Shown piece after piece: positions 6,737-8,686 of a stretch of 8,686 bases of DNA (positions are counted from its first letter, which is position 1; the number at the start of each line of letters is the position of its first letter). The stretch lies in contig JAGQRC010000101.1 of assembly GCA_020425835.1 (NCBI GenBank), positions 1-8,686 on the forward strand. Direction: 5' to 3'. Source of the DNA: Planctomycetota bacterium (GTDB lineage Bacteria; Planctomycetota; UBA8108; UBA1146; JAJFFE01). A program made the position numbers and the translations under genes. The notes under the pieces are model-generated. The model ran no database searches. It was not told the DNA's origin and saw only the letters and a list, made by a program, of their open reading frames with translations.

Positions 6737-6743
6737 CTTCCCC

Positions 6744-7874
6744 ATGATCCGCTGTTTCCCGCGTGCGCTGCCCAGGGTGGCGCTCGCCGCACTCTGTCTC
6801 ATCCCCTTCGCTGGGGATGGTGCCAACGCGTGCGATCCCGTTCCCACTGCGGTCGACTCGCTGCGCGAGCAGGAGATGAAGCTGCGGGAGCAGTTGACCC
6901 AGATCCAGAAGAGACTCGACGAGTTGCAGGCTCGCCTCGGGGACGTGCGTCGACGCGCGCCGATGGCACGCGCCGCGGGGGGCATGGTTCTCGGAGTGCC
7001 GGCGCGACCCGCCGCCCCGCCCGCGCCGCGACCCGCATGGATCGAGCTGAAGGCGCAACCCGACAGCAAGTCGGGAGGCGTGGCCACGTGGAGCGTCACG
7101 CCGGTGCCGATCGAAGCGCGAGGGATCGATCTCCGTCACTCCAGAGCCGACGCCCTGACCAAGAAGATGGTGCGCCGGATCCTGCGCGTCGAGCACCAGC
7201 AGCCGATCATCTTCCTCGACTTCCTCGGCGACGAGGCGACCGAGCAGCGAGTGCTTCGCGCGATCCGTGGTGCGATGGGTGCACCCCATCCGCTGCCGGC
7301 TCACCCTGCGCCGCCTCCGGGTATCCACCTCCAGTGGGAAGGGGACCCGACCACGCTCCTGCCGACCGATGCGGCGGGTGGCGTGGCCATCCTGGCGGCC
7401 GACGGTCTGCAGGGCCTCGTCGCCGGCCAACCGGGCCCGGTCCTTCAGGCCACCGGCGAAGTGATCGTCGAGATCGATGGCGATGCGGCGACGCTCTCCG
7501 GCGATGAGATCGTCATTCGGTCGATGGACGTCGGCGGGGACGGCGCCTGTCGCGCGGTGATCACGTGTGACTCGCTCCAGGCCTGCGACGCTCCGAAGCT
7601 CGACGCGGTTCTGAAGAGCCTCGAGACGGCGTGCTCGACGGAGGCGTCGTGCGCTTCGACCACGGCGTGTGGGAGCGCACCCGTTCTGGCGCCGAAGTCC
7701 TGCGGAACGGCCGCGCCCTGCGGAGGCGCGACGACCTGCGAGACCACGGTGAAGGTCGAGGCGTGCGCGAAGGAGTGCGGGACATCGTGCGAGAGCACGA
7801 AGTGCGAGTCGAGCTGCACGAAGGAAGCGGCCCCGGCGAAGCAGGCCGCGCCGAGCGTCGAAGTCTTCTTCTGA
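6744..7874 (+). CDS. Secreted coiled-coil protein with periodic Cys-rich C-terminus, function unknown
   Basis: I do not recognise the family. The protein has 376 residues. ATG at 6744 is chosen over TTG at 6723 because GGAGGA lies seven bases upstream and a signal peptide starts at once: positive MIRCFPRALPR, hydrophobic VALAALCLIPFAG, then an ANA cleavage site before Cys30. The site does not fit a lipobox, so signal peptidase I is expected. Residues about 38-70 form a coiled coil (DSLREQEMKLREQLTQIQKR onward). A Pro/Ala linker (84-98) leads to an unassigned domain of mixed strands and helices (about 98-262), itself cut by a second Pro/His/Ala stretch (179-193). The last 110 residues hold 14 Cys: 269, 275, 281; 297, 303, 309; 320, 326, 332; 341, 345, 349, 354, 358. 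The tail ends in SVEVFF. The Cys array suggests a disulfide-linked envelope or extracellular structural protein, or metal binding; both are inference. The gene stands alone, divergent from the S1 gene. Confidence 0.85.
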   Translation: MIRCFPRALPRVALAALCLIPFAGDGANACDPVPTAVDSLREQEMKLREQLTQIQKRLDELQARLGDVRRRAPMARAAGGMVLGVPARPAAPPAPRPAWIELKAQPDSKSGGVATWSVTPVPIEARGIDLRHSRADALTKKMVRRILRVEHQQPIIFLDFLGDEATEQRVLRAIRGAMGAPHPLPAHPAPPPGIHLQWEGDPTTLLPTDAAGGVAILAADGLQGLVAGQPGPVLQATGEVIVEIDGDAATLSGDEIVIRSMDVGGDGACRAVITCDSLQACDAPKLDAVLKSLETACSTEASCASTTACGSAPVLAPKSCGTAAPCGGATTCETTVKVEACAKECGTSCESTKCESSCTKEAAPAKQAAPSVEVFF

Positions 7875-7902
7875 GGAGCGCGCTCCTCGGACCAACCGAG
7901 GA
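7873..7902 (+). repeat. Overlapping palindrome and hairpin at the end of the Cys-rich gene
   Basis: A perfect 16-bp palindrome GAGGAGCGCGCTCCTC (7873-7888) starts inside the stop codon. Its right half is shared with a second hairpin, TCCTCGG-ACCAA-CCGAGGA (7884-7902). As RNA the two cannot fully form together. No U-tract follows either. Confidence 0.55.
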
Positions 7903-7926
7903 ACCCGCGACGACGCATGCGCACGT

Positions 7927-7968
7927 CGAACGACGGAGTCTCGCCCCCCGGCGAGGCTCCGTCGTTCG
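7927..7968 (+). terminator. Strong 19-bp hairpin between convergent genes, likely terminator
   Basis: The left arm (7927-7945) pairs with the right arm (7950-7968) over 19 positions with a CCCC loop. The only non-Watson-Crick pair, 7939/7956, is a G-U wobble in plus-strand RNA but an A-C mismatch in minus-strand RNA, so the fold favours transcripts of the Cys-rich gene. It lies about 52 bases past that gene's stop. The tail TCATCGTG is not a true U-tract. It may still serve both convergent genes. Confidence 0.65.
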
Positions 7969-8048
7969 TCATCGTGACTCGGCGACGCGACGGTTCGGAC
8001 CCGGATCCGACCCCACGTGCGAGTCACCGCCTCGCGATCCCGGAGATC

Positions 8049-8615
8049 TCAGTGGAACGGGATGCGGACGACGTACTCCGGCTCTTCATCGGGCCACAAC
8101 GGACCGAGGGTTCCGGGAGGCAGCGGGCCGTCGCGATGACCCGCGTTCGTCCACTCGCGGAGCTGGGCGATGTCCGATTCCATCGCGGCGATCAGCGATC
8201 GCTGCGCCGCGCGCTGATCGGAGTTGTTGCCGTACCCGAAGGACTCCACCGCGTACTCTGCGGCCTGCGCTGCGTGCGTGATCGAGAGATCCCCGTAGCC
8301 GACGGCCGTCAGGGCGTAGGTCGCGCAGGCGACCGTGCTCGCGACGCACGCCGCCTGCGGCACTCCCGCCTTGGACGCGGCTTTCACCGCACTCATCGCG
8401 TTGAACGCGAAGGTCGAGGTCGTGCGTTCCTTGCCGGTCGTGATCTCCTCGACGGTCTCGATCGCGCCGTCGAGCAACTGGTAGAGGCGCTGGGGCGCGT
8501 CGGGCCAGGCGGTGAGGAAGAGCGGTTGGACTCGTCGAGCACAGCGGACCACGAACTCGAGTGTCGGGAGCTCGCCGAACCCCTCGAGGAGAACGCGCCA
8601 ATCGGGAATGGGCAT
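8049..8615 (-). CDS. Small helical protein of unknown function, weakly Imm5-like
   Basis: The protein has 188 residues from the ATG at 8615, chosen because GGGGAAGGGA ends eight bases upstream. An in-frame ATG at 8645 would add ten residues (preceded by GGAG) and cannot be excluded. The sequence is mostly helical and Ala-rich. An N-terminal segment LEFVVRCARRVQPLFLTAWP (19-38) is followed by helices ending in SAVKAASKAGVPQAACVAST (75-94) and ITHAAQAAEYAVESFGYG (112-129), then a Pro-rich tail GTLGPLWPDEEPEYVVRIPF (168-187). There is no signal peptide or membrane segment. The pattern CARRVxPLF...PD...L, then Ala-rich helices with HAAQAAEYA, reminds me of the Imm5 family of polymorphic-toxin immunity proteins and of related planctomycete helical families, but the likeness is weak and no toxin gene is in view. 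The gene converges with the Cys-rich gene across a strong hairpin. Confidence 0.75.
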   Translation of the reverse strand: MPIPDWRVLLEGFGELPTLEFVVRCARRVQPLFLTAWPDAPQRLYQLLDGAIETVEEITTGKERTTSTFAFNAMSAVKAASKAGVPQAACVASTVACATYALTAVGYGDLSITHAAQAAEYAVESFGYGNNSDQRAAQRSLIAAMESDIAQLREWTNAGHRDGPLPPGTLGPLWPDEEPEYVVRIPFH

Positions 8616-8623
8616 GGGAGATG

Positions 8624-8633
8624 TCCCTTCCCC
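8624..8633 (-). promoter_or_regulatory. Ribosome binding site of the small helical protein
   Basis: On the minus strand GGGGAAGGGA ends eight bases before the ATG at 8615. It favours this start over the in-frame ATG at 8645. Confidence 0.65.
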
Positions 8634-8686
8634 GAAGAGTAGCATCTCACTCCGGGGCGGGACGAAGGGCCGGTTCGGCGGGGCGG

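Larger units (their letters stand above)
6249..6743. other. Divergent intergenic region between the S1 and Cys-rich genes
   Basis: These 495 bases hold no supported gene. Near the S1 gene are a 14-bp dyad (6266-6279), a 6-bp hairpin with a four-base loop (6298-6313) and a 12-bp palindrome (6326-6337). In the middle is an odd palindrome GCGGAGTCTCCGC (6541-6553). Near the Cys-rich gene lies an inverted repeat (6682-6716). Both promoters must sit here. CAGATAAG around 6640-6650 is the only -10-like run I see for the rightward gene, without a good -35 box. Confidence 0.6.

Noticed and set aside
6723..6743. TTG at 6723 as start of the Cys-rich protein
   Set aside because: The ATG at 6744 has GGAGGA at seven bases and begins directly with a classical signal peptide; the extension would place acidic residues in front of it.
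6417..8027. Long open frame (536 codons) on the minus strand opposite the Cys-rich gene
   Set aside because: It is an Arg-rich shadow. The plus strand has a signal peptide, a coiled coil and an ideal ribosome binding site.

Overview
The window is GC-rich throughout, with long spurious open frames on the opposite strand of nearly every gene. The gene content fits Planctomycetota best: a PA14 domain joined to a prenyltransferase/squalene-oxidase-type toroid, a short multi-S1 protein, an HDOD protein next to a hybrid histidine kinase, and a secreted Cys-rich protein. The phylum call is inferred from protein style, not from a marker gene.

Layout: (1) 1-2466 (+), the 3' part of a large PA14-plus-toroid protein whose start lies outside the window. 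(2) 2474-4075 and 4072-4899 (-), a two-gene unit read right to left: an HDOD-domain protein, then a PAS/HisKA/HATPase/receiver hybrid kinase, with stop and start overlapping as ATGA. The kinase converges with the first gene across only 7 bases. (3) 4900-5234, a 335-base gap with a 13-bp tandem repeat and two GC-rich hairpins. (4) 5235-6248 (-), a four-repeat S1-domain RNA-binding protein. (5) 6249-6743, a divergent 495-base gap rich in dyads, feeding the S1 gene leftwards and the next gene rightwards. (6) 6744-7874 (+), a secreted protein with a signal peptide, a coiled coil, an unrecognised middle domain and a C-terminus with 14 cysteines at regular spacing. (7) 7875-8048, a convergent gap holding a 19-bp hairpin that looks like a terminator. 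(8) 8049-8615 (-), a small helical protein of unknown function, distantly like Imm5.

The HDOD-kinase pair is the only clear operon and is probably a cytoplasmic signalling module. The others look like separately transcribed units. The least explained items are the periodic cysteine array of the secreted protein, the dyad-rich leaders, and the iteron-like repeat upstream of the HDOD gene. I see no mobile element, CRISPR array, rRNA or credible tRNA.
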